Notes: generated from the sequence alone by a model not told the origin. A stretch of DNA of 40,441 nt from an uncultured Bacilli bacterium (GCA_944372455.1 CALVZF010000009.1:1-40441), one strand, 5' to 3'; shown: positions 1-7,415, numbered from the stretch's first letter. Translations and numbers: made by a program.

Positions 1-331
<331 letters not shown>

Positions 332-384
332 CTATTTAATTTGGTGAATCACATTATCTTGTTTTCAGAGAACTATGTTCTCTT

Positions 385-490
385 TATTGGTAACGATAGC
401 AAAGTGGATACACCTGTTCCCATCCCGAACACAGAAGTTAAGCACTTTCACGCCGACGATAGTGTAAGCGAAAATAGGTAGTTGCCAATA
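385..490 (+). rRNA. rrf: 5S ribosomal RNA; prophage insertion target
   Basis: This is a complete 5S rRNA of about 106 nt. The 5' strand tattggtaac (385-394) pairs with the 3' strand gttgccaata (481-490) to form helix I, and the conserved block around cccatcccgaacacagaagttaagc lies in the middle (420-444). The last 16 bases belong to the sequence duplicated at the far end of the prophage (37142-37157). Integration therefore preserved an intact 5S gene, because the phage carries a copy of its 3' end. Confidence 0.93.
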
Positions 491-505
491 TTTTTTTGTT
501 TATAA
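475..505 (+). repeat. attL core, overlapping 5S rRNA 3' end
   Basis: The sequence taggtagttgccaata, a T run (7 T), then gtttataa recurs at 37142-37173 with 8 T. These are the outer limits of the prophage: the integrase lies just inside the left copy and the lysis/accessory genes just inside the right one. The core overlaps helix I of 5S rRNA. The identification as attL is inferred from position and duplication. Confidence 0.85.
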
Positions 506-537
506 AACCCCATAAAACCTTATTTTATGGGGTTTTT
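504..537 (+). terminator. Phage-supplied terminator after the 5S gene
   Basis: A perfect 14-bp stem (504-517 with 523-536) is followed by a T run. It sits just inside attL and should stop rRNA-operon transcription from running into the antisense of int. The host terminator of the operon now appears to lie beyond attR (37176-37206), so the prophage brought its own replacement. On the minus strand it may also end the int transcript. Confidence 0.85.
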
Positions 538-578
538 CATATTTTTGAATGTGTGCTAGATGGTATAAAATCGTGTGC

Positions 579-600
579 GTAGCAGACAAGTAGCAGACAA
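579..600 (+). repeat. Left tandem 11-bp repeats, candidate integrase arm sites
   Basis: gtagcagacaa occurs twice head to tail (579-589 and 590-600), directly beside the end of the integrase gene. The same pair recurs just inside attR (37083-37104, one unit diverged). Paired repeats flanking both attachment cores fit the arm-type binding sites of tyrosine integrases. Binding is inferred. Confidence 0.7.
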
Positions 601-604
601 ATTT

Positions 605-1648
605 TCAATCTATTTTTAATATCTCATTATATAGTTTTTCTACGTTTCTGTGTGTATAAATTTTTTCTGTAATATCTGTTATTGAGTGACCTACAATTCT
701 TTTTAAAATATATTCATCTGCACCTGCGTCTTTCATTTTTGTTATGAATGTATGTCTACCATCGTATGGTGTATGATTAAAATTTAATTCATTCATTAAC
801 TTATCAAATCTTCTTTTAAATTTTCCATAATTAAATTTATCTATAATACTTGTAAATGGATAATCGTTCTCTTTATCATAGAAATATTCCATTAAATGTT
901 TAATTTTTGGATGTATTGGTATAATTCTATCTTTTCCAGCTTCTGTTTTGGAACCTGTTATAAAGTAATTATCTTCTATGAAAATATTGTTTTTTTCCGT
1001 TGTGAAGACTTCATTAGGCCTTGTACCACTATATGCAAAAATTAAAGCTAATTTTACTATATCATTATACTGTAATCCCCAAAGAATAGATAACTCTTCA
1101 ACAGTAAATGGAGTATGTTTATCAGATTTTTTCTTTTCTCCTACCTTTAATTTATCAGCTGGGTTATTTGCTATAGGTAACTCGTATTCATTTATTGCAC
1201 AATCAAAGATTTTCTTGCATACTGTTTTAATATTTCCTTTTGCAGTGTATCCTAAATCACTATCATCAATAATTGTTTGCATTTTTTTATATTTTAATTC
1301 TAATAAAATATCATTATAAAGTTTTTTACAATGATTTTTATATACAGAAGATAACCCTTTTAAATTACTTTCACTCATTTTACCTTGTTCAACAAGTACT
1401 TCCAATTGATTTAAAACACCATTTTCCCAAATATATGAGAAAGTTAAATTTCTATAATCTAAATTATATGGATTTCCATGATAATCGGCAAGTAATTTTA
1501 ATCCTTCAGTTCTTGACTTTACATAACCTATCGTTTTTCTAATTTGCTTGCCATTTTCGTCCCATCCATCAGTTATATATACCCAATATGGGCATCTTCG
1601 TTTTCCTGATAATTTACTTATACTACCATAACCATTAGGCAACTTCAT
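605..1648 (-). CDS. int: Tyrosine recombinase / phage integrase
   Basis: This 347-aa integrase catalyses prophage integration and excision. The N-terminal part (about 1-60) resembles the AP2-like arm-binding domain (GYGSISKLSGKRR, then YWVYITDGWDENGK), followed by a core-binding SAM-like domain and the catalytic domain. Catalytic residues are visible: R in SGTRPNEV, R in YDGRHTF, H in VGHS and the nucleophile Y in KIYTHR. I start at ATG 1646-1648, where AAAAGGAG lies at proper spacing, rather than at an upstream in-frame ATG. The gene abuts the left arm repeats and attL, the standard place for int. It is the last gene of the leftward lysogeny module. Confidence 0.95.
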   Translation of the reverse strand: MKLPNGYGSISKLSGKRRCPYWVYITDGWDENGKQIRKTIGYVKSRTEGLKLLADYHGNPYNLDYRNLTFSYIWENGVLNQLEVLVEQGKMSESNLKGLSSVYKNHCKKLYNDILLELKYKKMQTIIDDSDLGYTAKGNIKTVCKKIFDCAINEYELPIANNPADKLKVGEKKKSDKHTPFTVEELSILWGLQYNDIVKLALIFAYSGTRPNEVFTTEKNNIFIEDNYFITGSKTEAGKDRIIPIHPKIKHLMEYFYDKENDYPFTSIIDKFNYGKFKRRFDKLMNELNFNHTPYDGRHTFITKMKDAGADEYILKRIVGHSITDITEKIYTHRNVEKLYNEILKID

Positions 1649-1664
1649 AATATCACTCCTTTTA

Positions 1665-1693
1665 TTGCACAATTTATAAAATTTTGCTATAAT
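1665..1693 (+). promoter_or_regulatory. Candidate rightward promoter between int and the nuclease gene
   Basis: TTGCAC (1665-1670), a 17-nt spacer and TATAAT (1688-1693) form a good sigma-A-type promoter on the plus strand, in the gap between two minus-strand genes. It would start RNA near 1700, directly before two hairpins. Confidence 0.55.
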
Positions 1694-1699
1694 TTAGAG

Positions 1700-1777
1700 T
1701 ATAGAAAAACAATTTATCGTGGTAGATAATTTTTTCTATACTTAACTCTTAACTGTTGGCGCAGTTAGGAGTTTTTT
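1700..1777 (+). ncRNA. Candidate short RNA / bidirectional terminator between int and nuclease genes
   Basis: Downstream of the promoter are a hairpin (1700-1709 with 1731-1740, perfect 10 bp, extended inside) and a terminator (aactc-t-taactg 1744-1755 with cagtta-g-gagtt 1762-1773, then TTTTTT). A transcript of about 78 nt would result. The same hairpins read on the minus strand could instead end the nuclease mRNA. No ORF is present. Existence as an independent RNA is inferred. Confidence 0.45.
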
Positions 1778-2355
1778 CATACATATATTTCATTTTCAAT
1801 ATCATATTCATCTGCTGGAACAAAAATTATTTCATTCATATATAAAGGTACCTTATATTTTGTCAAACTATTTTCTCTATTATTTACCATAAAACTTTGT
1901 GGAGCACAATATATTTTATCATTGTTACTATTAAGTTCTTTAAGTCCTAATAAGCAATACATAATTTCATAAATTTTTAAGAGACCGTAATCTCCATCAT
2001 ACATACTTCCTGGTACTTTTTCTTTTAGATTATATAATGTAGTGCTTTCATCTTTCAATAAATCTAATAGTTTTGGAAACCATTCAATCCTATATTTTAG
2101 CGTATCTTTTTTTACTATTTGATTTCTAAGAATATTATCATATTTTTCTATATTCTTTTTTATATGTTTATACTGTTTTTCTTTAGTTTTTATATAACTT
2201 GGTAGAAAAGTATCAAAATGTATTTTATGTAGTCCAACTAAATGATAAAAATTTTCATCTCTAAATTTTATAATTATTCTACCCTTTTGTCCTCTATCAA
2301 TAATAAAAATATATTTTTTTAATTCTTCAAATGTATTGATTAATTTTTGTAACAT
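1777..2355 (-). CDS. PBECR4-like (RelE/barnase-fold) nuclease, candidate toxin
   Basis: This 192-aa protein carries the block ENFYHLVGLHKI near residues 36-47. I associate it with the PBECR4 family, a phage group within the barnase/EndoU/colicin E5-D/RelE-like RNase fold, where such proteins are thought to cut RNA. The later KIYEIMYCLLGLK and NEIIFVPADE segments fit the beta-strand-rich rest of that fold. I start at ATG 2353-2355 with GAAAGG about 11 bases upstream; GTG 2362-2364 is possible but too close to the SD. Its start lies about 20 bases after a terminator that ends a structured RNA, the same order as in type III toxin-antitoxin loci. It may be a superinfection-defence toxin or a lysogeny gene; family assignment is from memory of motifs. 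Confidence 0.6.
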   Translation of the reverse strand: MLQKLINTFEELKKYIFIIDRGQKGRIIIKFRDENFYHLVGLHKIHFDTFLPSYIKTKEKQYKHIKKNIEKYDNILRNQIVKKDTLKYRIEWFPKLLDLLKDESTTLYNLKEKVPGSMYDGDYGLLKIYEIMYCLLGLKELNSNNDKIYCAPQSFMVNNRENSLTKYKVPLYMNEIIFVPADEYDIENEIYV

Positions 2356-2373
2356 ATACTGCACTACCTTTCA

Positions 2374-2406
2374 AAATAAAAAGGGATTTATCATTTGATA
2401 AATCCC
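2374..2406 (-). terminator. Terminator between structured RNA and nuclease gene
   Basis: An 11-bp perfect stem gggatttatca / tgataaatccc (2383-2393 with 2396-2406) with a 2-nt loop is followed on the minus strand by a U-rich run (2374-2382). It should release most transcripts from the promoter at 2546-2574 before the nuclease gene, letting only a fraction read through. Confidence 0.8.
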
Positions 2407-2540
2407 ACATAGTAGCTGCCCGATCTGTATCGGGCTAAGTGTCTTCAATTTTTCGTTTTACCTTTTCAGGTCGCCGAAGCTAGGCTGGGGCTACTACCTC
2501 CCGTCATTAATAGTATAACATAAAAACTATACTATTATTA
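2374..2540 (-). ncRNA. Structured RNA upstream of the nuclease gene
   Basis: Minus-strand region without an ORF, with its own promoter and terminator. Visible helices in RNA order: an outer closing stem tagtagc/gctacta (2490-2496 with 2410-2416); a GCC/GGC hairpin; acct-GAAA-aggt with a GNRA tetraloop; and gcccgat-acag-atcgggc (2418-2435). Its GC content is clearly above that of its surroundings, typical of a functional RNA in an AT-rich genome. I do not recognise the family. Tandem repeats typical of ToxI are not seen. The 5' end near 2540 is predicted from the promoter. Confidence 0.65.
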
Positions 2541-2545
2541 CTAAA

Positions 2546-2574
2546 ATTATACCACACTGTAAAAAAAGTGTAAA
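2546..2574 (-). promoter_or_regulatory. Promoter of the structured RNA
   Basis: On the minus strand TTTACA (2574-2569), an exact 17-nt spacer and TATAAT (2551-2546) form a near-consensus promoter. Transcription should begin around 2540 and run into the structured RNA. Confidence 0.75.
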
Positions 2575-2651
2575 ATATAATTTGTGGAATTTATGATATA
2601 ACATAAAAATAAAATTGTCAAGTTTTTAAAAATAAATTGTTTTGTACTTTT

Positions 2652-2969
2652 TTATTTTTCATTTATTTCATCAATGTATTTTAATATATTTTCAATATAC
2701 ATATCAGCTTCATCTTCTACATTTTCAATACTAAATTCTAATATACATTTATCTAAATGACATAATTCTAAATGGGCAAATTCGTGAAGAATAGCTCTTT
2801 TTTTATTTTCCTTTGATAAATTCCAATTGATAACTACTAAACACACATCTCTATATTTAAGTAGAAAACCATATATTCTTCTAGGAAGCTTTTTATATAT
2901 GATATTAGCATTGTAATAGTTAAGATAATCTTGTTCATTAACTTCGCCACTTAATAAGTTAATAAGCAC
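2652..2969 (-). CDS. ImmA/IrrE-like zinc metallopeptidase
   Basis: This 105-aa protein has a clear HEFAHLELCH motif (HExxH plus a downstream H), the signature of ImmA/IrrE peptidases, which cleave phage or ICE repressors during induction. It lies directly behind the repressor gene, the usual partner pairing. I start at GTG 2967-2969 because AGGAGG lies 8 bases upstream; other in-frame starts overlap the SD. Its role in repressor inactivation is inferred from family and position. A second HExxH protein occurs at 15633. Confidence 0.85.
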   Translation of the reverse strand: MLINLLSGEVNEQDYLNYYNANIIYKKLPRRIYGFLLKYRDVCLVVINWNLSKENKKRAILHEFAHLELCHLDKCILEFSIENVEDEADMYIENILKYIDEINEK

Positions 2970-3004
2970 TAGCAACACCTCCTAAAGCACCGATACTGCT
3001 GTGC

Positions 3005-3364
3005 TTATTTATCTAATTCTTTATCTATATCTTTCTTTAATGCATTTATTATTCCTAATACTGCTTTTTTATCTTCATCTGATAAATCTTTAGCTTTACT
3101 AAATAAAATATTATCTATTTCGCTATTATCATGTTCTAAATTTCTATATTTGCTTCTGCCAATTAAGTAGTCAACCGAAACATCAAAATAATCAGCTATA
3201 TAATCTAACATTTCTGGAGCAGGAGTAGATTGATGACTTTCCCATTTTGCAATTAATGGTTGTGAAACATCAAGTTCTTCTGCTATTTTATCTTGTGAAA
3301 TGTTTTTTTCCATTCTTAACATTTTAAAAATATCTCCAAACATTTTATATTCATTTATTATCAT
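3005..3364 (-). CDS. XRE-family repressor (cI-like)
   Basis: This 119-aa DNA-binding protein has an HTH_3 domain at about residues 7-60 (LRMEKNISQDKIAEELDVSQPLIAKWESHQSTPAPEML reads as the helix-turn-helix). The C-terminal part is short and charged, with no LexA-type peptidase domain, which fits inactivation by the neighbouring ImmA-like protease. ATG 3362-3364 is preceded by AGGAGGGG. It is divergent from the Cro-like gene at 3823, and palindromes lie in the shared control region. Expected function: keeps early promoters off in the lysogen. Confidence 0.9.
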   Translation of the reverse strand: MIINEYKMFGDIFKMLRMEKNISQDKIAEELDVSQPLIAKWESHQSTPAPEMLDYIADYFDVSVDYLIGRSKYRNLEHDNSEIDNILFSKAKDLSDEDKKAVLGIINALKKDIDKELDK

Positions 3365-3378
3365 AATTTCCCCTCCTA

Positions 3379-3392
3379 GATAACATGTTATC
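3379..3392. promoter_or_regulatory. Palindrome upstream of the repressor, candidate operator
   Basis: A perfect 14-bp palindrome, gataacatgttatc, lies just upstream of the repressor SD. Position and symmetry suggest autoregulation by the repressor or Cro-like protein. Confidence 0.55.
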
Positions 3393-3433
3393 ACAAATTG
3401 TAATAAAAAAATAGATAAAAATTAAAAAAAGTA

Positions 3434-3462
3434 TTGACTATAACAAAAAGGTATGATAATAT
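3434..3462 (+). promoter_or_regulatory. Rightward early promoter (PR-like)
   Basis: TTGACT (3434-3439), a 17-nt spacer and TAATAT (3457-3462) form a strong promoter reading toward the Cro-like gene and early operon. The start near 3469 falls at an inverted repeat, a natural point for repression. Confidence 0.75.
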
Positions 3463-3469
3463 TGTATTG

Positions 3470-3488
3470 TCATTACAAAAGGTAATGA
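3470..3488. promoter_or_regulatory. Inverted repeat at the early promoter start site, candidate operator
   Basis: tcattac and gtaatga (7-bp arms, 5-nt spacer) flank the predicted start of the early transcript. It differs in sequence from the palindrome at 3379, so two different proteins (cI-like and Cro-like) may be involved. Confidence 0.5.
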
Positions 3489-3492
3489 TGAT

Positions 3493-3815
3493 GTATAAAA
3501 AGAAATCAAGCCTGTCTGGTAAACTTACTTGATTTCAAATTCAATATTCAAAAAGGAATTGTAGGCAAGAGCTAATAGAAAAATTACTTCTTTTCTATTT
3601 TGAAGTTATTAACAGTTACATTAACCGTGATTAAAGAACTGGAAACGACTTCCAATAACTTTATTAAAAGTTTTCTCTTTATTCCACCCCCTTTCTATAA
3701 AAGAGATGGACTCCTACAAGAATTAGTTCTAAAGTTTCCTTTAGCAATCCTCCTTTCCTTTTTGGATAACTATATTATATAACATTTTGTAATTTTTTTC
3801 AAATAGAACGGAGGT
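3493..3815 (+). other. Long structured leader before the Cro-like gene
   Basis: About 330 bases without a convincing gene. It holds a 9-bp hairpin (gaaatcaag 3502-3510 with cttgatttc 3528-3536), a second one in the aatagaaaa / ttttctatt region near 3575-3598, and two pyrimidine tracts (ccaccccctttc near 3685, cctcctttcc near 3750) that are reverse complements of strong SD sequences. A 15-codon reading frame (ATG 3486, preceded by AAAGG) covers the first hairpin. A TTG-started 60-codon frame at 3600 has no SD and is not accepted. Possible roles are an attenuating leader or a minus-strand antisense RNA. Confidence 0.35.
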
Positions 3816-3822
3816 GTTTTTA

Positions 3823-4020
3823 TTGAAAAGGACATGGTTAATAGATCTTAGATTACAAAAAAATATTTCACAAGAGGATTTGGCAAAAGAATGTGATGTA
3901 ACACAAACAAATATTTGCCATATCGAGAATGGTATTCGTAGACCAAGTCCAGATTTAGCTCAAAAAATAGGAAAAGTTTTGAATTTTGATTGGACAAAAT
4001 TTTATGAAAAAGAAGAATAG
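3823..4020 (+). CDS. Cro-like XRE transcriptional regulator
   Basis: This 65-aa protein is almost entirely an HTH_3 domain (LRLQKNISQEDLAKECDVTQTNICHIENG). Start is TTG 3823, with GGAGG 8 bases upstream; GTG 3814 overlaps the SD. First gene of the rightward early transcript and divergent from the cI-like repressor, as expected for Cro. The short length without extra domains supports this. Confidence 0.85.
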   Translation: MKRTWLIDLRLQKNISQEDLAKECDVTQTNICHIENGIRRPSPDLAQKIGKVLNFDWTKFYEKEE

Positions 4021-4030
4021 GAGAGTAAGT

Positions 4031-4261
4031 ATGGAAAATTGGAAATTTGAAGAAATAGAAAATGAAATTGTAGTAAGAATACCAAAAGAGAAAAATTATA
4101 CATTAGATGATTTAAGACAAAAATTAATAAATAAGTTTTACAATCAAGATTCTTACGAAGAGTGCGAAATAGAAATATTAAAACTATTATTTGATTCAGA
4201 AAATAACGTAACTAAAAAATTAAAAGAATTTACAAAAGCGACTAATTATAATTATCGCTAA
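4031..4261 (+). CDS. Small early phage protein, unknown function
   Basis: 76-aa acidic/basic mixed protein (MENWKFEEIENEIVVRIPKE start) with GGAG before ATG 4031. It follows the Cro-like gene by ten bases and is probably co-transcribed. No known domain is recognised; the pattern suggests a small alpha/beta protein. Confidence 0.7.
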   Translation: MENWKFEEIENEIVVRIPKEKNYTLDDLRQKLINKFYNQDSYEECEIEILKLLFDSENNVTKKLKEFTKATNYNYR

Positions 4262-4281
4262 TTAAAAAAGGAGATTCAAGT

Positions 4282-4338
4282 ATGAAAATAAATTCAGACG
4301 GAACAGTTACAATAACAATTATTAAAGCAGAAAAATAA
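4282..4338 (+). CDS. 18-codon mini-ORF with a strong SD
   Basis: ATG 4282 is preceded by AAAGGAG at good spacing and encodes MKINSDGTVTITIIKAEK. The SD quality is the only argument for translation; the product may be a small peptide. It ends just before a hairpin terminator. Confidence 0.45.
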   Translation: MKINSDGTVTITIIKAEK

Positions 4339-4367
4339 AAGACTAGATAGTACTAGCATCTAATCTT
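4339..4367 (-). terminator. Terminator between convergent genes
   Basis: The arms aaga-c-tagat and atcta-a-tctt pair (4339-4348 with 4358-4367). On the minus strand it is followed by a U-rich stretch, so it should end the small minus-strand gene at 4375; it may also weaken rightward transcription. Confidence 0.55.
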
Positions 4368-4374
4368 GTTGGTG

Positions 4375-4557
4375 TTATAAAACGTCTTCTAATTTTTGAT
4401 TTTGATTTAATTCATTTAATTTATTAAAAATTTCTTCTGTAGCTTTGATTACATTATCATTGTTCTTGTTTGATGTTAGATTAGAAATATAATGATTCTC
4501 TATCATTGCTACAACGATATCTTTAGTAAATTCTAATAATTTATCATTATCAACCAT
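4375..4557 (-). CDS. Small protein on the opposite strand, unknown
   Basis: 60-aa protein (MVDNDKLLEFTKDIVVAMIENHY start) with GAGAGG before ATG 4555-4557 and its own downstream terminator. It runs against all surrounding early genes. Predicted mostly helical and acidic. No family recognised; an isolated reversed gene in an early region may be expressed in the lysogen. Confidence 0.6.
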   Translation of the reverse strand: MVDNDKLLEFTKDIVVAMIENHYISNLTSNKNNDNVIKATEEIFNKLNELNQNQKLEDVL

Positions 4558-4625
4558 TTCAAAACCTCTCTTCTAAAAAAGATACTATCATGGGGGTTAA
4601 TAAAATCAAATGAAAGGAGTTACAA

Positions 4626-4805
4626 ATGAAAAAAATAACTGTAAAAGAGGCTGCAAAAATAACGGGTATGACAGAGCAATTTATTAGAATCGGATTACAA
4701 CGTGAACGTTTACCGTTTGGATTTGCGGTAAAACTAAGTTCTAAATGGACTTACCACATAACTCCAGAAGTGTATAAATATCAAATAAAAGAGGTGAAAT
4801 CATGA
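4626..4805 (+). CDS. Excisionase-like / MerR-type HTH protein
   Basis: 59-aa protein: VKEAAKITGMTEQFIRIGLQ is a winged-helix HTH as in AlpA/Xis-type proteins, followed by a KWTYHITPEVYKYQ wing-like end. GAAAGGAG precedes ATG 4626. The stop overlaps the next start. Size and fold fit an excision or DNA-architecture factor working with the integrase; other small MerR-like regulators cannot be excluded. Confidence 0.65.
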   Translation: MKKITVKEAAKITGMTEQFIRIGLQRERLPFGFAVKLSSKWTYHITPEVYKYQIKEVKS

Positions 4806-5044
4806 GCAATAAAAAAAAGAACCACCCGAATCACCAAAAGGGAAGTTCTCTAATCAAAAAGATTATATTAGGATTATATCTTATAATAGCTATTTTGTCA
4901 ATTTTCAACCACAAAATAGTTAGTTTAGAGAACTTATTAACAGAAATAACAGTATATACATGTTTAGCATTTTCACTAAATTTGATACTTCAAAATGTAT
5001 CTATAAAACAAATTAAAGAAGATATTAAATTGTTATTTAAGTAG
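4802..5044 (+). CDS. Small membrane protein
   Basis: 80-aa protein with a basic N-terminus (NKKKNHPNHQKGSSLIKK) and two hydrophobic segments, about residues 20-37 and 50-68. It overlaps the preceding stop codon (translational coupling). No family recognised. Confidence 0.65.
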   Translation: MSNKKKNHPNHQKGSSLIKKIILGLYLIIAILSIFNHKIVSLENLLTEITVYTCLAFSLNLILQNVSIKQIKEDIKLLFK

Positions 5045-5052
5045 GTGAATTT

Positions 5053-5568
5053 ATGAATAACAATAGTTGGGTAAAATTACATATAAAATTTTTAAGTTGG
5101 GAATGGTATAAAGATTCAAATACTAAATCAGTATTTATTCATTGTTTGTTAAAAGCAAATTGGAAAGATGGAAAATTTGAGGGATATGACATTCCTAAAG
5201 GAAGTTTTGTTACAAGTGTTAGGAAACTTTCAGAGGAATTAAAGCTTTCAACACAGTGTATAAGAACATCACTAAAAAAATTAGAAAAAACGAAAAATTT
5301 AACAATCAAAACAACCAATAAATTCTCAATAATTACGGTAAATAATTATGATATTTATCAAAGTGTAACAAACGACCAACAAACAACTAACAAACAACTA
5401 ACAACAATAGAAGAATATAAGAATAATAGAATAAAAAAAGAAAAAATAAATAAAAAAGAAAAAAAGTTTTTTAATGTTCCTGAATGGTTTAATAAATCAA
5501 TTGAAAAAGAGGAACTAACTGATAACGAAAAACAAGAAATAGAAAATCTATTGGAGGAATTTAAATGA
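5053..5568 (+). CDS. Phage replication protein with winged-helix N-terminus
   Basis: 171-aa protein of the replisome-organiser type: SWVKLHIKFLSWEWYKDSNT and IPKGSFVTSVRKLSEELKLSTQCIRTSLKKLEK are typical of N-terminal DnaD-like/HTH phage replication initiators. A low-complexity Lys/Glu/Asn linker (about 120-145) leads to a short acidic C-terminus. A full DnaD C-domain is not seen, so the protein may be short. SD AGGTGA precedes ATG 5053. Confidence 0.75.
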   Translation: MNNNSWVKLHIKFLSWEWYKDSNTKSVFIHCLLKANWKDGKFEGYDIPKGSFVTSVRKLSEELKLSTQCIRTSLKKLEKTKNLTIKTTNKFSIITVNNYDIYQSVTNDQQTTNKQLTTIEEYKNNRIKKEKINKKEKKFFNVPEWFNKSIEKEELTDNEKQEIENLLEEFK

Positions 5569-5753
5569 TAAATTTAAAAGATTATAACTTAGAAAATTTT
5601 AAAGAAAAAGATTTATATACAATTGAAGAAATAGTAGAAATCATAGAAGACATGGAATGTACAATTCATAACTTAGAAGAGAAATTAGAAGAACTTCAAC
5701 AAGAAAAAGAAGAACCAGATAGATATGAAGATTATGTATTGGGGTTGATTTAA
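5565..5753 (+). CDS. Small acidic coiled-coil protein
   Basis: 62-aa protein dominated by acidic heptads (IEEIVEIIEDMECTIHNLEE). It overlaps the replication gene by four bases (ATGA), so it is translationally coupled. Function unknown. Confidence 0.65.
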   Translation: MINLKDYNLENFKEKDLYTIEEIVEIIEDMECTIHNLEEKLEELQQEKEEPDRYEDYVLGLI

Positions 5754-5885
5754 ATGAGTACAAAAAAATTTAAAGAGATAAAGAGTCAAAAGAAACATGC
5801 AATAGTATGGAAAATAATTAAAGGTGAAATTAAGCAAAATGAATTTACAAATAGACAATGGAAAATATTTTTAGGAGGAAATTAA
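5754..5885 (+). CDS. 43-aa basic protein, unknown
   Basis: ATG 5754 follows the previous stop directly and its own stop touches the ATG of the ERF gene. The product is basic (many Lys, two Trp). The leader gttgatttaaATG resembles the leaders of several late genes. No family recognised. Confidence 0.6.
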   Translation: MSTKKFKEIKSQKKHAIVWKIIKGEIKQNEFTNRQWKIFLGGN

Positions 5886-6554
5886 ATGGAAAATATAGAT
5901 ACAAAAAATTTAAATATATATCAAAAAATACAATTAGCAAAAGTTAAATTATTAGAACAAGGTGTTAAGGCAACAGGAAAAAATACAAATTCAAATTATA
6001 CTTACATGGAGTTAAAAGATTTTTTGCCAAAAATAACAAAAATATTTAACGAATTAAAATTATTTAGCCATTTTGAGATTATTCCACAAAAGGTTGAAAT
6101 AACAGATCAAGGTGAAAAAATAGAACAAGAAAAAGGAATTTTAAAAATAATAAACTCAGATAAAACAGATGAAATAGTAATTTATGCAATGCCAACAGCT
6201 GATGTAAAAATAGGACTTAGAAAAGATGGAACAGGTGGAGCACAACCAATTCAAAATTTAGGTGGTAAAAATACATACATAAAGAGATATTTGTATCAAA
6301 ATGCACTAGATATTGCAGAAGAAGATATTGTTGAAAAAACACCTGTAGAGAAAGTTGAACTAATTTCAAAGGAAAGGGCAGAAGATATAAAAAAATCTTT
6401 AATTGAATTGAAAATAGACGAAAAAAAATTTTTAAGGTATTACAAAGTAAAAGATGTTTATTCAATACCTACAACACTAGCTGTAGAAATTGAAATGAAA
6501 ATAGCAGAAGCAGAAGAACAAATCAAGCAAAAAGAAAGTGAGGAAATATTTTAA
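5886..6554 (+). CDS. erf: ERF-family single-strand annealing protein
   Basis: 222-aa recombinase of the ERF superfamily, which anneals homologous single strands during phage replication. Signature pieces are NIYQKIQLAKVKLLEQGVKATGKN at the N-terminus and GGAQPIQNLGGKNTYIKRYLYQNALDI near residues 118-145. The C-terminal part is a variable charged tail. AGGAGG precedes ATG 5886. SSB at 9881 is the expected partner. Confidence 0.88.
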   Translation: MENIDTKNLNIYQKIQLAKVKLLEQGVKATGKNTNSNYTYMELKDFLPKITKIFNELKLFSHFEIIPQKVEITDQGEKIEQEKGILKIINSDKTDEIVIYAMPTADVKIGLRKDGTGGAQPIQNLGGKNTYIKRYLYQNALDIAEEDIVEKTPVEKVELISKERAEDIKKSLIELKIDEKKFLRYYKVKDVYSIPTTLAVEIEMKIAEAEEQIKQKESEEIF

Positions 6555-7414
6555 TGAATGAATTAGAAATTATTAATAAACAATTACCAGAAATAGAATT
6601 TAAGGGATATGAAGAAATAAAGCAACAATTAGAAGAGGATGTATCAAAATATCAAAATTATATTGTAACTGAGGATACATTAGATGTTGATACAAAATTG
6701 AGAGCAGAATTAAATAAAAAAGCAAAAGCAATTGATGATAAAAGAAAAGAAATAGAAAAATTAGTTTCAGAGCCTATCAAAGAGTTTAAAGCAAAATGTG
6801 ATGTGCTTAAAAACTTATATACAGAAGTTAGTCAAAAAATTGATATTCAAATAAAAACATTTGAAGAAGAAAGAAAAGAAAAAAAGAAAGAGGAAATATT
6901 TGCATTATTAGATAAATTATCAAAAGAAAAAGGACTTGAAGATAAATATCAATCACTTATTGAATTTGATGAAAGATATTTAAATAAAACTTATGAAATG
7001 AAAGATATTGAAAAAGATTTAATAAATAAAATTGATGTTTTATTAACCCAACAAAACGAAGAAAAGGCAAATATAGAAGCAATTAAAAAACAAGTTGAAT
7101 TAGTTAATCAAAATACAAAAATTAAATTAGAAGCAGAAGATTTTATTCAAAAACTAAATTACATGTCATTTCAAGAAATAATTTTACAAATAACAGAAAA
7201 ATCAAAAAAAATAGAAGAACAAGAAAAAACCATTCAAAAAGAAATTGAAATTGATTCAACGGCAAATACAATTAATATTCCAAAAGTTGAAATAAAAGAA
7301 AATGAAAATGTATTTGAATTTAAATTAAAAATAACAGGAACAAAATCGCAATTAATTACATTAAGAAAATTTATGGAAACAAATAATATTTCCTATGAAA
7401 AATTAGGTGATTAA
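6554..7414 (+). CDS. DUF1351-like coiled-coil phage protein
   Basis: 286-aa protein with extensive coiled coil (residues 30-240) and a small beta-alpha C-terminus (FEFKLKITGTKSQLITLRKFMETNNI). Gene order directly after erf and the DVDTKLRAELNKKAKAIDDKRKEIEK block fit the DUF1351 family common in Firmicute phage recombination modules. Function not established. It overlaps the erf stop by one base. Confidence 0.7.
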   Translation: MNELEIINKQLPEIEFKGYEEIKQQLEEDVSKYQNYIVTEDTLDVDTKLRAELNKKAKAIDDKRKEIEKLVSEPIKEFKAKCDVLKNLYTEVSQKIDIQIKTFEEERKEKKKEEIFALLDKLSKEKGLEDKYQSLIEFDERYLNKTYEMKDIEKDLINKIDVLLTQQNEEKANIEAIKKQVELVNQNTKIKLEAEDFIQKLNYMSFQEIILQITEKSKKIEEQEKTIQKEIEIDSTANTINIPKVEIKENENVFEFKLKITGTKSQLITLRKFMETNNISYEKLGD

Positions 7415-7415
7415 A

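Noticed and set aside
3600-3782. 60-codon TTG frame in the early leader
   Set aside because: No SD, mixed composition, and it runs across pyrimidine tracts; better explained as untranslated leader.
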